DNA of 63,202 bases from assembly GCA_029257045.1 (NCBI GenBank), contig JARIDB010000080.1, forward strand, positions 1-63,202, in the 5' to 3' direction. The notes beneath the pieces were generated by a model. It searched no databases. It worked only from the letters and a program-made list of their open reading frames with translations, and was not told where the DNA came from. The translations under genes and the position numbers were made by a program. Positions 8,212-17,160 of this stretch are shown piece after piece. This DNA is from Clostridium sp. Lineage in GTDB: Bacteria > Bacillota > Clostridia > Clostridiales > Clostridiaceae. How positions within the stretch are numbered: the stretch's first letter is position 1; each line of letters starts with the position of its first letter.

Positions 8212-9705
8212 ATGTTTAAACAACTACAAAAACTTGGAAAGTCATTTATGTTACCAATTGCCATATTACCAGCAGCTGGTTTATTGCTTGGTATAGGGGG
8301 AGCTTTATCAAACCCAAATACAGTTCAGGCATATCCATTTTTAAATATTGGATGGCTACAAGGTATTTTTGCAATAATGTCATCTGCAGGAGAGGCAGTA
8401 TTTGCTAACTTAGCACTTATTATATGTATAGGACTTTCTGTAGGATTAGCTAAAAAAGATAAGGGAACTGCAGGTCTTGCAGGTGCAGTATCTTTCTTAG
8501 TTATGAATGCTTCAATAAATGGGATGATAAAAGCTTTCAATCCAGCCGTTGGATCAATAGATACTGGTGTTGTTGGAGCTATAGTAATTGGATTAACGGT
8601 ATCATCTCTTCATAATAAATATGGAAATATTGAATTACCAGCCGTTTTAGGATTCTTTGGTGGATCAAGATTTGTACCAATAGTTTCTTCATTTGCAGCA
8701 ATCTTCATTGGAGCTATATTCTTTTTAATATGGCCAACATTCCAAGGATGGTTAGTTGCAGCAGGTACTGGAATATCAAAATTAGGTGTGTTTGGAACTT
8801 TCTTATATGGATTTTTATTAAGATTAACAGGTGCAATTGGACTACACCACATGATTTACCCATTATTCTGGTATAGTGAATTAGGTGGAGTTGCAAATAT
8901 TGCAGGAGAAACGATTGTAGGAGCTCAAAATATATTCTTTGCACAATTAGCAGATCCAAACCATACTGGATTATACACAGAAGGTACAAGATTCTTTGCA
9001 GGACGTTTTGCTACAATGATGTTTGGATTACCAGCAGCATGTTTAGCTATGTATCATTGTGTACCTAAAGATAAGAGAAAGTTAGTTGCTGGATTATTTC
9101 TAGGAACAGCAGTAACATCATTTGTTACTGGTATAACTGAACCAATAGAATTTATGTTCTTATTCGTCGCACCTTGGTTATATGTAGTTCATGCTTTATT
9201 TGATGGATTATCTTTCTTAGTAGCAGATTTATTAAATATATCAGTAGGTAATACATTCTCAGGTGGATTAATAGACTTTACGTTATTTGGAGTGCTTCAA
9301 GGTAATGCTAAGACAAATTGGATGTACGTAATACCAGTAGGTATAGTTTGGGCAGTATTATATTACGTTACATTCAGATTCTTAATAACTAAATTTAATG
9401 TTAAGACTCCAGGTAGAGAAACAGAAGAAGAAGAAATTAAGGTTGTTACAAAAGACAATATGAGTGAAACTGCAGCTCAAATTTTAGAGGCATTAGGTGG
9501 TAAAGATAACTTAGATGATGTAGATGCTTGTATAACAAGATTAAGAGTTGCGGTTAAAGATGTAAACAAAGTTGATAAAAATAGAATTAAAGCCTTAGGA
9601 GCTACTGCTGTATTAGAAGTTGGAGGCGGAGTTCAAGCAATATTTGGAGCGAAAGCAGATCCATTAAAGCAAAAAATAAATGAAATTATAGGGAGAGATC
9701 AGTAA
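8212..9705 (+). CDS. PTS sugar transporter EIICB, glucose/N-acetylglucosamine family
   Basis: This 497-residue PTS permease imports and phosphorylates a sugar. The EIIC membrane domain spans about 1-390 ([24 protein letters not shown] at the start, [11 protein letters not shown] and [17 protein letters not shown] in the substrate pocket). It is followed by a linker and an EIIB domain with the phosphorylated Cys440 in [13 protein letters not shown]. There is no fused EIIA, so the phosphate probably comes from a separate EIIA such as crr at 59973. nanE follows 2 bases later, so I infer an N-acetylated amino sugar, perhaps N-acetylmannosamine, as substrate. Glucose cannot be excluded from sequence alone. 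Confidence 0.88.
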   Translation: MFKQLQKLGKSFMLPIAILPAAGLLLGIGGALSNPNTVQAYPFLNIGWLQGIFAIMSSAGEAVFANLALIICIGLSVGLAKKDKGTAGLAGAVSFLVMNASINGMIKAFNPAVGSIDTGVVGAIVIGLTVSSLHNKYGNIELPAVLGFFGGSRFVPIVSSFAAIFIGAIFFLIWPTFQGWLVAAGTGISKLGVFGTFLYGFLLRLTGAIGLHHMIYPLFWYSELGGVANIAGETIVGAQNIFFAQLADPNHTGLYTEGTRFFAGRFATMMFGLPAACLAMYHCVPKDKRKLVAGLFLGTAVTSFVTGITEPIEFMFLFVAPWLYVVHALFDGLSFLVADLLNISVGNTFSGGLIDFTLFGVLQGNAKTNWMYVIPVGIVWAVLYYVTFRFLITKFNVKTPGRETEEEEIKVVTKDNMSETAAQILEALGGKDNLDDVDACITRLRVAVKDVNKVDKNRIKALGATAVLEVGGGVQAIFGAKADPLKQKINEIIGRDQ

Positions 9706-9707
9706 AA

Positions 9708-10361
9708 GTGAAAAGTATAGAAAGAGGATTAGTTGTATCTTGTCAAGCATTAGATAATGAACCATTACATAGCTCTTATATAATGAGTAGAATGGCTGTA
9801 GCAGCTAAAGAAGGTGGAGCTATAGGTATTAGGGCTAATAGTGTTGAAGATATAATTGAAATAAAAAAAGAAGTTAATTTACCTGTAATAGGTATAATAA
9901 AAATAGATTATGAAGGTATAAAGTCTTATATAACACCAACTATGAAAGAAATTGATAATCTTGTAGCAACTGGAGTAGATGTAATTGCTTTAGATGCAAC
10001 AATTAATCAAGATGAAGAATTTTTAAAAGAAATATTCATTAAATATCCTAATCAACAGTTTATGGCAGATATCTCTACTATAGAAGAAGGGTTAAGAGCT
10101 GGAGAATTAGGATTCCATTATGTTGGAACTACTTTAGTTGGATATACAGAACAATCTAAAGGTAGTAATAATTTTGAGATTTTAGAGGTTTTAATAGAAA
10201 AATGCAAAGGTAAAGTAATAGCTGAAGGGAATTTTGATACTCCTGAGAAGGCTAGAAAAGCTTTAGAAAAGGGTGCTTATGCTGTTGTTGTAGGTAGTGC
10301 TATAACTAGACCACAGTTAATAACTAAAACTTTCAATGATGAAGTTATAAAAGCATTATAA
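9708..10361 (+). CDS. nanE: N-acetylmannosamine-6-phosphate 2-epimerase
   Basis: This 217-residue TIM-barrel epimerase converts ManNAc-6-P to GlcNAc-6-P in the cytoplasm. Visible family segments are [51 protein letters not shown] and [17 protein letters not shown] sequence, ending in a glycine-rich phosphate loop, [13 protein letters not shown] 9708 is the start, preceded by GGGAGAGA overlapping the end of the EIICB gene, so the two are translationally linked. No nanA or nanK is present here. The substrate therefore probably arrives already phosphorylated through the PTS. Confidence 0.92.
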   Translation: MKSIERGLVVSCQALDNEPLHSSYIMSRMAVAAKEGGAIGIRANSVEDIIEIKKEVNLPVIGIIKIDYEGIKSYITPTMKEIDNLVATGVDVIALDATINQDEEFLKEIFIKYPNQQFMADISTIEEGLRAGELGFHYVGTTLVGYTEQSKGSNNFEILEVLIEKCKGKVIAEGNFDTPEKARKALEKGAYAVVVGSAITRPQLITKTFNDEVIKAL

Positions 10362-10371
10362 TTATAAAAAG

Positions 10372-10410
10372 GGAGCCTTTCCACAATCATAATTGTGGAA
10401 AGGCTCCTTC
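10372..10410 (+). terminator. Rho-independent terminator of the EIICB-nanE operon
   Basis: A perfect 16-bp stem (10372-10387 with 10392-10407; core GGAGCCTTTCCACAAT) has a 4-base loop, followed by TTCTT. Confidence 0.9.
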
Positions 10411-10543
10411 TTAAATTAATAGATATTAATTTACAATAAGGATTAAATTATGAATAAAGATGCTACTCTTTTATTTGTTTTAATTTAATGGTATTCTAAT
10501 TTATATAGGGTAAGGTTTATATTATATTCTGTGGAGGTAGTAA

Positions 10544-11347
10544 GTGGATATTTTATGTGAAATACAAAGAAAATATAATGATTTTTCTGATAAGGAAAAG
10601 GCTATAGCTGATTATGTAATGCAATATGCAGATCAGATAAGGAATATAAATATAACTGACTTAGCAAAGGAAACAGGGACATCGGGGGCAACAATAACAA
10701 GGTTTGCTAAAAAGGTAAATTGTGATAACTTTGTAGATATGAAGATAAAACTTGGATCAAATAAAGCTGATACAAATATTACTGAAGAGGGTGGAATATT
10801 TTCATATGTATATCAATATTATAATGAAGTTATAGAAAGAACTAGAATGTTAATTGATAAGGAATCTATATCTAAAATTGTAAAAGAAATAAAAGAAGCA
10901 AGGAATATATATATATATGGGGTAGGAAGTTCTGGACTTACTGGGGAAGAAATGATGAAAAGATTAATGAGAATGGGGTTTAGTGTGCACTGTATTTCAG
11001 ATTCTCATATGATGATAATTAACAGTTCTATTGTTTCAAAGAATGATCTAGTTATAGGGATCTCTATATCGGGTGAAACAGAAGAGGTTAATCAATCATT
11101 AAGTATATCTAGGAAAAATGGAGCTAAGACAGTTTCAATAACAAGCTTTGAAGGAAGTTCAATAAATAATTATGCGGATATAATGCTTTTAGTATATAAT
11201 CCTAAGTTTGTAGATAGAAGTAGATTTGTAAATTCCCAATTTTCAGCAATGTATCTTATCGATTTAATAACCATGGTTCTATTAGAAGACGATAACTTAA
11301 GAAATAAGATGCAAGCAACAATTGATGCTATTATTAATAATCAATAA
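10544..11347 (+). CDS. MurR/RpiR-family transcriptional regulator
   Basis: This 267-residue regulator has an N-terminal RpiR helix-turn-helix domain (about 1-80; DLAKETGTSGATITRFAKKV is the recognition region). A C-terminal SIS sugar-phosphate binding domain spans about 105-240 (IYIYGVGSSGLTGEEMMKRL; IGISISGETEEVNQSL). Such proteins respond to phosphorylated amino sugars. Next to EIICB-nanE it probably controls that operon in response to ManNAc-6-P or GlcNAc-6-P. The start is GTG 10544 with GGAGGT at 10532-10537. It is transcribed separately because a terminator precedes it. Confidence 0.87.
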   Translation: MDILCEIQRKYNDFSDKEKAIADYVMQYADQIRNINITDLAKETGTSGATITRFAKKVNCDNFVDMKIKLGSNKADTNITEEGGIFSYVYQYYNEVIERTRMLIDKESISKIVKEIKEARNIYIYGVGSSGLTGEEMMKRLMRMGFSVHCISDSHMMIINSSIVSKNDLVIGISISGETEEVNQSLSISRKNGAKTVSITSFEGSSINNYADIMLLVYNPKFVDRSRFVNSQFSAMYLIDLITMVLLEDDNLRNKMQATIDAIINNQ

Positions 11348-11411
11348 TAAAAACTTGAACCAAAGTCTATTAATAAACTTAACTTTTATATTAAGAGTTA
11401 AGTTTAATTTA

Positions 11412-11440
11412 TTGACAATAAAAGAAAAACTATATATAAT
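11412..11440 (+). promoter_or_regulatory. Consensus sigma-A promoter of the ohrR-like gene
   Basis: TTGACA (11412-11417), exactly 17 bases, TATAAT (11435-11440). Confidence 0.9.
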
Positions 11441-11448
11441 AAAATTAA

Positions 11449-11478
11449 TTGATGTAAATTTAATTGATATAAATTAAA
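11449..11478. promoter_or_regulatory. Candidate OhrR operator: tandem 15-bp repeat
   Basis: Two consecutive 15-base units, TTGATGTAAATTTAA and TTGATATAAATTAAA, lie at the expected transcription start. The second lies in a palindrome, TTTAATTGATATAAATTAAA (11459-11478). The same arrangement occurs at 12004-12033 before the peroxidase gene. Confidence 0.65.
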
Positions 11479-11507
11479 TGTTGCAAATTAATTTGAGAGA
11501 GGTATAT

Positions 11508-11939
11508 ATGGATAAATATGAAGTAATTAAATTAGATAATCAATTATGTTTTTCTTTTTACGCTATATCAAGAGAAATAATAAAGCTTTATAAACCTATA
11601 TTAGATAAATTTAATCTAACTTATACTCAATACATAACAATGCTTGTACTTTGGGAAGAGTATGAAATTAACTTTAAAAGATTAGGGGAAAGACTTCATT
11701 TAGATTCTGGGACTTTAACACCTGTTGTTAAAAAACTTGAAGGAATGGATCTGGTAAGCAAATATAGAACTAAAGAAGATGATAGGGTAGTTGTTGTTAA
11801 ATTAACGGAAAAAGGAAAAGATTTAAAAAGAGATATTATAGAAGTTCCAAAGGAGCTTTCTTGTAAAATTGATATTAAACAAAATCAATACTTAGAATTA
11901 AAGAAATCTTTAGATGGTGTTTTAGAAAAATTAAGTTAA
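11508..11939 (+). CDS. ohrR: OhrR-type MarR-family organic peroxide sensor
   Basis: This 143-residue MarR winged-helix regulator contains KLDNQLCFSFYAISREI, with Cys14 at the position of the single peroxide-sensing Cys of Bacillus OhrR. It also has KPILDKFNLTYTQYITMLVLWE, and the recognition/wing part GERLHLDSGTLTPVVKKLE and RTKEDDRVVVVKLT. Oxidation of this Cys by organic hydroperoxides releases DNA. I use ATG 11508 (GAGAGGT upstream) rather than the in-frame ATG 11478, which lies inside the operator. No ohrA gene follows; instead a glutathione peroxidase does. Confidence 0.85.
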   Translation: MDKYEVIKLDNQLCFSFYAISREIIKLYKPILDKFNLTYTQYITMLVLWEEYEINFKRLGERLHLDSGTLTPVVKKLEGMDLVSKYRTKEDDRVVVVKLTEKGKDLKRDIIEVPKELSCKIDIKQNQYLELKKSLDGVLEKLS

Positions 11940-12003
11940 ATATAAGATAAGTAAGTAGTTTAGAATCTTTAGATATAGACTACTTTAAATATAAAATTAT
12001 TGG

Positions 12004-12033
12004 TTGATATAAATTAAATTGATAAAAATTGAA
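12004..12033. promoter_or_regulatory. Second copy of the candidate OhrR operator
   Basis: Tandem 15-base units TTGATATAAATTAAA and TTGATAAAAATTGAA lie just upstream of the first peroxidase. They match the repeat before ohrR in sequence and spacing. Confidence 0.6.
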
Positions 12034-12052
12034 TTAGAAGGATGTGTTTTAA

Positions 12053-12529
12053 TTGGGATTCTACGATTATTCAGCAAAGAGCATAAACGGCAAAGAGGTT
12101 AGTATGAAAGACTATGAAGGAAAGGTACTGTTAGTTGTAAATACTGCAAGTAAGTGTGGATTAACACCACAATTTGAGGAGTTAGAAAGTTTATATAAGG
12201 AATATAAGGATAAAGGTTTTGAAATATTAGGGTTTCCTTCTAATCAATTTGCAAAACAAGATCCAGGAAGTAATAAAGAAATAAGTCAGTTTTGTTTAAT
12301 AAATTATGGAGTTACTTTTAATATGTTTGAAAAGATAGATGTTAATGGAGAAAAAGCCCATCCAATATATAAGTATTTAAAAGGTGAAGCTAAAGGTATT
12401 TTAAGTAAGGAAATAAAGTGGAATTTTTCTAAATTCTTAATTGATAGTGAAGGAAGGGTAATAAAAAGATATTCTCCAACTACTAAACCATTAAAGTTAA
12501 AAGAGGATATAGAAAAGCTTTTAAAATAA
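12053..12529 (+). CDS. Glutathione peroxidase family thiol peroxidase (first of two)
   Basis: This 158-residue thioredoxin-fold peroxidase has peroxidatic Cys35 in [11 protein letters not shown], the catalytic Gln in [12 protein letters not shown] (about 69) and Trp in KWNFSKFL. A Cys codon (TGT), not TGA, is used. Clostridial homologues generally use thioredoxin rather than glutathione. The start is TTG 12053 with AGAAGGATG upstream. The shared operator with ohrR indicates induction by organic peroxides. The FPCNQF resolving-type Cys of the second peroxidase is Ser here. Confidence 0.9.
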   Translation: MGFYDYSAKSINGKEVSMKDYEGKVLLVVNTASKCGLTPQFEELESLYKEYKDKGFEILGFPSNQFAKQDPGSNKEISQFCLINYGVTFNMFEKIDVNGEKAHPIYKYLKGEAKGILSKEIKWNFSKFLIDSEGRVIKRYSPTTKPLKLKEDIEKLLK

Positions 12530-12606
12530 AACTTAATTAATATGAGAGCAAAGAAAAAAACTCTATATGGTACAAATAATAAAATAAAAAGAAAAGAGGA
12601 ATTTAA

Positions 12607-13152
12607 ATGAATATATATGATTATAAATATAAATCAATAGATGGAAAGGAAGTTTCTTTTGAAGAATATAAAGACAAACCTTTAATAGTTGTTAATATAG
12701 CTAGTCAATGTGGATTTACTCCACAACTTGAAGATCTTCAAAAATTATATTTAAAATATAAAGAACAAGGCCTTGATGTAGTAGGATTCCCTTGCAACCA
12801 GTTCATGGAACAATCACCAGAGAGTAATTCGGATTTACAAAACTTTTGTAAATTAAACTATGGAGTAACATTTAAACTTTCAGAAAAGGTAGATGTAAAG
12901 GGATCAGAGGCTCATCCTTTATTCTCATATTTAACAAGTAAATGCGCTTTTGAAGGTTTTGATAAATCTAATATTAATGATAAAATGCTTAAATCAATTA
13001 TAAGTGAAAAATATCCAGAGAACTTAGTTGGAGATGCTATTAAGTGGAACTTTACAAAGTTCTTAGTTAATAAAGATGGTAATGTTGTTAAAAGGTATGA
13101 ACCTAGAGTAGAACCCATGGATATGATAGAAGACATAGAAAAATTATTATAA
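12607..13152 (+). CDS. Glutathione peroxidase family thiol peroxidase (second of two)
   Basis: This 181-residue paralogue has Cys35 in NIASQCGFTPQ, Cys63 in GFPCNQFMEQSPESN, and KWNFTKFLVNKDG. An extra block of about 20 residues (CAFEGFDKSNINDKM) before the Trp motif makes it longer than its neighbour. It starts 77 bases after the first peroxidase, with AGAGGAATT before ATG, and no terminator separates them. Co-transcription from the ohrR-type promoter is likely. A terminator follows. Confidence 0.9.
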   Translation: MNIYDYKYKSIDGKEVSFEEYKDKPLIVVNIASQCGFTPQLEDLQKLYLKYKEQGLDVVGFPCNQFMEQSPESNSDLQNFCKLNYGVTFKLSEKVDVKGSEAHPLFSYLTSKCAFEGFDKSNINDKMLKSIISEKYPENLVGDAIKWNFTKFLVNKDGNVVKRYEPRVEPMDMIEDIEKLL

Positions 13153-13162
13153 AAGATAATTA

Positions 13163-13241
13163 GCTATTGCAAAATATAGGCTAAGATGTGATTTATACCA
13201 ATTTACATTTTGCTTAATTAATTTTGTAATAGCTATTTTTT
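13163..13241 (+). terminator. Terminator after the peroxidase pair
   Basis: GCTATTGCAAAAT (13163-13175) pairs with ATTTTGTAATAGC (13221-13233), followed by a T-run. The intervening ATTTTGC at 13207-13213 could pair alternatively. Confidence 0.6.
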
Positions 13242-13416
13242 ATTAAGCTTTATAGTAAATAAACCCTTAGATAATTATTATTGGATAAAAACTATTTTAA
13301 TTAAGAAGGATAAGAGTTATTATAATAGTGTAATAAAATAAAAGTAAGTTTTAAAGATATTAAATAACTTAGATATTATATTATTAAAATGCATGTAATG
13401 GTAAAGGTGATTTTTA

Positions 13417-14181
13417 ATGAAAATTGGAAGATGTTTAAAAGGGTCCCTTGTTTTTATAATTATTTTAATTATGTGGCAAGTATCCTGCAATTTAGAAATA
13501 TGGAGTAGTTTTATATTACCACCTCCAGAAAAGGTATTTAAAACATTTCTTAATTTAGTTAAGGACGGATCAATATTTTTACATATAGGAATAAGTCTTA
13601 GGCGAGTATTTATTGGTTTTGGAATTAGCGCTATTATAGCAATTCCACTTGGGATCCTATTTGGAATATATAAGGGAGCATATGAGTATTGGAAAGGTTT
13701 ATTTAATTTCCTGAGAAATGTACCACCTCTTGCTATGATACCAATGATTATATTATGGTTTGGAATTGGAGAAAAAACAAAGATTATAATTATAATATTG
13801 GCTTCATTTTTCCCCATATTTACAAGTACCTTAAAAGGAATACGTAATTGTGATTCAAAGCTTATAGAGGTAGGTAGATCTTTTGAAATGAATAGACTAC
13901 AAATAATATATAGAATTATTATACCTAATGCTACCTTAGATATAGCAATAGGTCTTAAACTTGCCCTAGGTTATAGCTTCAGAGGAATAATAGGTGCAGA
14001 GCTTATTGCAGCATCATCTGGGCTTGGTTATCTTATTTCTGACGGAAAGGAAATGTCCAGAACAGATGTTGTAATTGTAGGGATTATAGTTATAGGAATT
14101 CTAGGTATAATTTGTGATAAGTTATTTGGAATACTTGTAAAGAAAGTAAGTAAAGGAAAGATGGTGGAGGCTTATGAGTAG
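13417..14181 (+). CDS. ABC transporter permease (SsuC/TauC type)
   Basis: This 254-residue inner-membrane permease has about six hydrophobic segments. The cytoplasmic EAA-loop region reads IRNCDSKLIEVGRSFEMNRLQIIYRIIIPNA in outline, the coupling site for the ATPase. PPLAMIPMIILWFGIGEKTK is the typical SsuC/TauC/NrtB segment. Its gene overlaps the ATPase gene by 8 bases and forms a three-gene importer with 14174 and 14921. Substrate could be a sulfonate, taurine, nitrate-like anion or thiamine precursor; neighbours do not decide it. Confidence 0.88.
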   Translation: MKIGRCLKGSLVFIIILIMWQVSCNLEIWSSFILPPPEKVFKTFLNLVKDGSIFLHIGISLRRVFIGFGISAIIAIPLGILFGIYKGAYEYWKGLFNFLRNVPPLAMIPMIILWFGIGEKTKIIIIILASFFPIFTSTLKGIRNCDSKLIEVGRSFEMNRLQIIYRIIIPNATLDIAIGLKLALGYSFRGIIGAELIAASSGLGYLISDGKEMSRTDVVIVGIIVIGILGIICDKLFGILVKKVSKGKMVEAYE

Positions 14182-14908
14182 TTCAAGATATGAGTTAAAA
14201 GAAATTACAAAAACTTATGAAATAAATGGACAACCACATTTAGTACTAGATGAAATATCCTTAAATATAGTCTCAGAAGATATAACTGTAGTTCTTGGAG
14301 CTAGTGGATGTGGAAAAACAACCTTACTTAGAATAATAGCAAACTTAGAGAAAGAAACATCTGGAGATATTTCTTTTATAGAGGATGGAATAGAAAAAGA
14401 AGCCAAAGTAGGATTAGTTTTTCAAGAGAGTAGGCTTATGCCTTGGCTTACTGTAAGTGAAAATATAGCATTTCATAAAAAGGCTACAGAAAAGCAAATT
14501 CAGTTTTATCTTTCAATGATGAGGCTTGGAAAATTTGAAAATTCCTATCCTAATGAACTATCAGGAGGTATGGCTCAAAGAGTTAGTATTGCAAGAGCTT
14601 TATCATTTGAACCTGATTTTTTATTAATGGATGAGCCTTTTTCTTCTTTAGATTATTTTACAAGACTTGAGATGCAAGATGAAGTAATAAATATCCATGA
14701 AGATACCAATAAGGGCGTGATTTTTGTAACACATGATATTGATGAAGCAATAAATATAGGTACTAGAATTATTGTATTCACAGGAGATAGTAGATTACAG
14801 GAGGTCACTGTTAATAAAAATAATAACCTTAGTATGGATTCAGAATATAAGATTGCACTAAAAAAACAAATTTTAGATATATTAAAAATTAGAGAAAATA
14901 AAAGATAG
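14174..14908 (+). CDS. ABC transporter ATP-binding protein (SsuB/TauB type)
   Basis: This 244-residue ATPase has Walker A GASGCGKTTL (about 42-51), a Q-loop in VFQESRLMPWLTV (the typical RLMPW of this subfamily), signature LSGGMAQRVSIARAL, Walker B LLMDEPFSSLD and H-switch FVTHDIDEA. It powers the importer formed with the upstream permease and the downstream lipoprotein. GGTGGAGG inside the permease gene provides the ribosome site. Confidence 0.92.
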   Translation: MSSSRYELKEITKTYEINGQPHLVLDEISLNIVSEDITVVLGASGCGKTTLLRIIANLEKETSGDISFIEDGIEKEAKVGLVFQESRLMPWLTVSENIAFHKKATEKQIQFYLSMMRLGKFENSYPNELSGGMAQRVSIARALSFEPDFLLMDEPFSSLDYFTRLEMQDEVINIHEDTNKGVIFVTHDIDEAINIGTRIIVFTGDSRLQEVTVNKNNNLSMDSEYKIALKKQILDILKIRENKR

Positions 14909-14920
14909 GGGAAATGAAAA

Positions 14921-15886
14921 ATGAAAAAAAAGAGTTTAGTAAGTTGTGTATTAGCACTAACAATTATGGCAGGAGTTATGACTGGTTGCGCAAGTAAGAA
15001 AGAAGAAAGTTTAAGTGATTTAAAAGAAATTAATGTAACTTATGTAAAGGCACCACTAAATGTTCCTTCAATTCTTCAAAAAAATGATGGATTATTTGAA
15101 AAAGAATTTAATAAAGATAATATAAAGGTTAATTTCCATGAAATAACTTCAGGCCCAGACCAAACTAATGCATTAGCGGCAGGTGAGATAGATTTCTTGC
15201 ATGCTTTAGGTGGAACATCAGCTTTAATTGCAGCTTCAAATGGAGTTGAATTAAAGATAATTAACACATACAGTAGATCACCAAAAGGCTTTATGATAAT
15301 TACAAAAGATAATAATATAAAGTCAGCTAAAGACTTAATTGGGAAAAAGGTAGCAGGACCTAAAGGAACTATCTTACATCAAATATTAATTGCTGCATTA
15401 AAAGAAGAGGGCTATAGCATTAGTGATGTGGAATTTATAAATATGGGAATTCCTGATGCAACAGCAGCTCTAGAGGAAGGTAGTGTAGATGCTTCATTAA
15501 TAGCAGGACCTTCAGCATTAAAAGCTATAAATTCTGGAAGCAGGGTAGTTACTACTGGTGAAGGATTAGTTGATGGAATAATTATAACTGCAGTAAGTGA
15601 AGAATTTGCAGAAAGGTACCCGGAGGTAATAGAAAGGTTTATAAAAGTAGAAAAAGAAACCTTAAAATATATTGATGAAAATTTTGAAGAAGCTATGGAG
15701 AAAGTAGCAAAAGAAGTTGGGTTAACTTTACAGGAAACAAAAGAATTATCAAACCTATATGACTTTAACTTAGATATAACAGGTTCTGATATTAAATCAT
15801 TAGAAGAAACACAGGACTTTTTAATAGAAAATGGACTTCAAGAAACAAAGATAGATGTAAAAAGTTTAATATACAAAGAGAAATAA
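14921..15886 (+). CDS. Substrate-binding lipoprotein of the ABC importer (SsuA/NMT1-like)
   Basis: This 321-residue lipoprotein has a signal peptide with lipobox VMTGC (Cys23), so it is anchored on the outer face of the membrane. The mature part has the NMT1/SsuA periplasmic-binding fold: PLNVPSILQKNDGLFEKEF, ITSGPDQTNALAAGEIDFLHALGGTSALI and GKKVAGPKGTILHQIL. It delivers an unknown anion or heteroaromatic compound to the permease. It lies 12 bases after the ATPase gene, and the operon ends with a hairpin near 15949. Confidence 0.88.
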   Translation: MKKKSLVSCVLALTIMAGVMTGCASKKEESLSDLKEINVTYVKAPLNVPSILQKNDGLFEKEFNKDNIKVNFHEITSGPDQTNALAAGEIDFLHALGGTSALIAASNGVELKIINTYSRSPKGFMIITKDNNIKSAKDLIGKKVAGPKGTILHQILIAALKEEGYSISDVEFINMGIPDATAALEEGSVDASLIAGPSALKAINSGSRVVTTGEGLVDGIIITAVSEEFAERYPEVIERFIKVEKETLKYIDENFEEAMEKVAKEVGLTLQETKELSNLYDFNLDITGSDIKSLEETQDFLIENGLQETKIDVKSLIYKEK

Positions 15887-15948
15887 ATTAACGGACTATT
15901 ACTAAGATACAAAATATATGAAGAAAAAATATAGGCTTAATTATATTA

Positions 15949-15990
15949 AAAGTCATGAGTTTTATTTAAAATTCATGACCTTTTTTTATA
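15949..15990 (+). terminator. Terminator of the ABC importer operon
   Basis: AAAAGTCATGA (15948-15958 region) pairs with TCATGACCTTTT (15974-15985), allowing one bulged C; a T-run follows. Confidence 0.7.
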
Positions 15991-16117
15991 GATACATTCT
16001 TGTAATGCAAGAATGCATTTATAGAATATGGAAGTAATAAAGGGTATATAAATAAGTTTACTACTTATACTATGGTTAGGAAAATTATATTTTACTTTAT
16101 ATGAAAGAAGGGATCTT

Positions 16118-17104
16118 TTGAATAAAAAAATTAAGATATCACGGTACATTGTATTAACAGTAGTAATAGCTATTTCTTTAAATGTTCAGATAAGCAAAAG
16201 CATAGTAGCTCAAGCCTTTTATGAAAGTAGTGTAAATCTTATTTTAGATTCTCCAGGTTATAATGACATTCTTTCTAAGAATTTTAGAAAGACTTCAAAT
16301 TTAAAAGCTATAGAAAGTAATAAGAATCTAAATCTTAAAGGATTAGAAAATTTAGATATTTCAGGTAGCCAACAGTTCTCTGAACATAATCTTCCTCTTT
16401 TAATAAAAGCAATAGGAACATCATTACCCATGACAGTAGTAGATTTAAGACAAGAATCCCATGGTTTTATTAATGGGTTTTCAGTTAGCTGGGCTGACTC
16501 AAAAAATAATGCAAATGTAGGCTTAACTAGGGAGAAAGTGATATTAGATGAAGTTAATAAACTTGAAAGCATTAAACTGGATGAACCTATAAGTTTTTAT
16601 AATCACCCTAAAGAAGTTATAGTTCCAACAAAGGTTGAAAATGAATATGAACTTGTAAAGTCTAAAGATTTATCCTATAACAGAATAACTGTTAGAGATG
16701 GCGGAATACCATCTGATGATATGGTAGATTATTTTATAGAATCAATAAAAAATCAACAAGAAAGGACTTGGTTACACTTTCATTGCAAAGAAGGGATTGG
16801 AAGAACAACCACCTTTATGATTATGTATGATATTATAAGAAACTATAAAGATGTTACTCTAGATCAAATTATAGAGAGACAATTAGAATTAGCAAGTTTT
16901 AATGAAAATGATATTAAATCCTTTCGTAATAATGAAAGACTTAGTTTCTTAAAAAGCTTCTATGATTATTGTACCCAAAATGGAGATTCATTTAATATAA
17001 AATGGAGTGAATGGAAAAAGGAATCTGCTAGAAATAACTTGATAGGATTAGATAATGCTTATATACTTAATTTAAATCATAGTTATAAAAAGATCGTTGC
17101 TTAA
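16118..17104 (+). CDS. Secreted PTP-like phytase (inositol polyphosphate phosphatase)
   Basis: This 328-residue cysteine phosphatase has the P-loop HCKEGIGRT (222-230; Cys223 nucleophile, Arg229) of the PTP-like phytase/dual-specificity family. An upstream loop (RITVRDGGIPSD, about 189-200) is where the general-acid Asp lies. Residues 8-24 are a hydrophobic signal peptide or anchor, so it acts outside the cytoplasm, releasing phosphate from phytate or related inositol phosphates. The start is TTG 16118 with GAAGGGA upstream. It is a single gene; its terminator begins inside the last codons. Confidence 0.87.
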   Translation: MNKKIKISRYIVLTVVIAISLNVQISKSIVAQAFYESSVNLILDSPGYNDILSKNFRKTSNLKAIESNKNLNLKGLENLDISGSQQFSEHNLPLLIKAIGTSLPMTVVDLRQESHGFINGFSVSWADSKNNANVGLTREKVILDEVNKLESIKLDEPISFYNHPKEVIVPTKVENEYELVKSKDLSYNRITVRDGGIPSDDMVDYFIESIKNQQERTWLHFHCKEGIGRTTTFMIMYDIIRNYKDVTLDQIIERQLELASFNENDIKSFRNNERLSFLKSFYDYCTQNGDSFNIKWSEWKKESARNNLIGLDNAYILNLNHSYKKIVA

Positions 17105-17120
17105 AAACAACGATCTTTTT
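17087..17120 (+). terminator. Terminator overlapping the end of the phytase gene
   Basis: AAAAAGATCGTTG (17087-17099) pairs perfectly with 17108-17120. Confidence 0.9.
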
Positions 17121-17160
17121 AGTTTATTGCTCTATAAATAAATCATTTAGTATAACTTAT

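Noticed and set aside
13320-13817. Long minus-strand open frame opposite the ABC permease
   Set aside because: It is antisense to a well-supported permease gene, has no ribosome site and its translation is low-complexity. It is a shadow frame.
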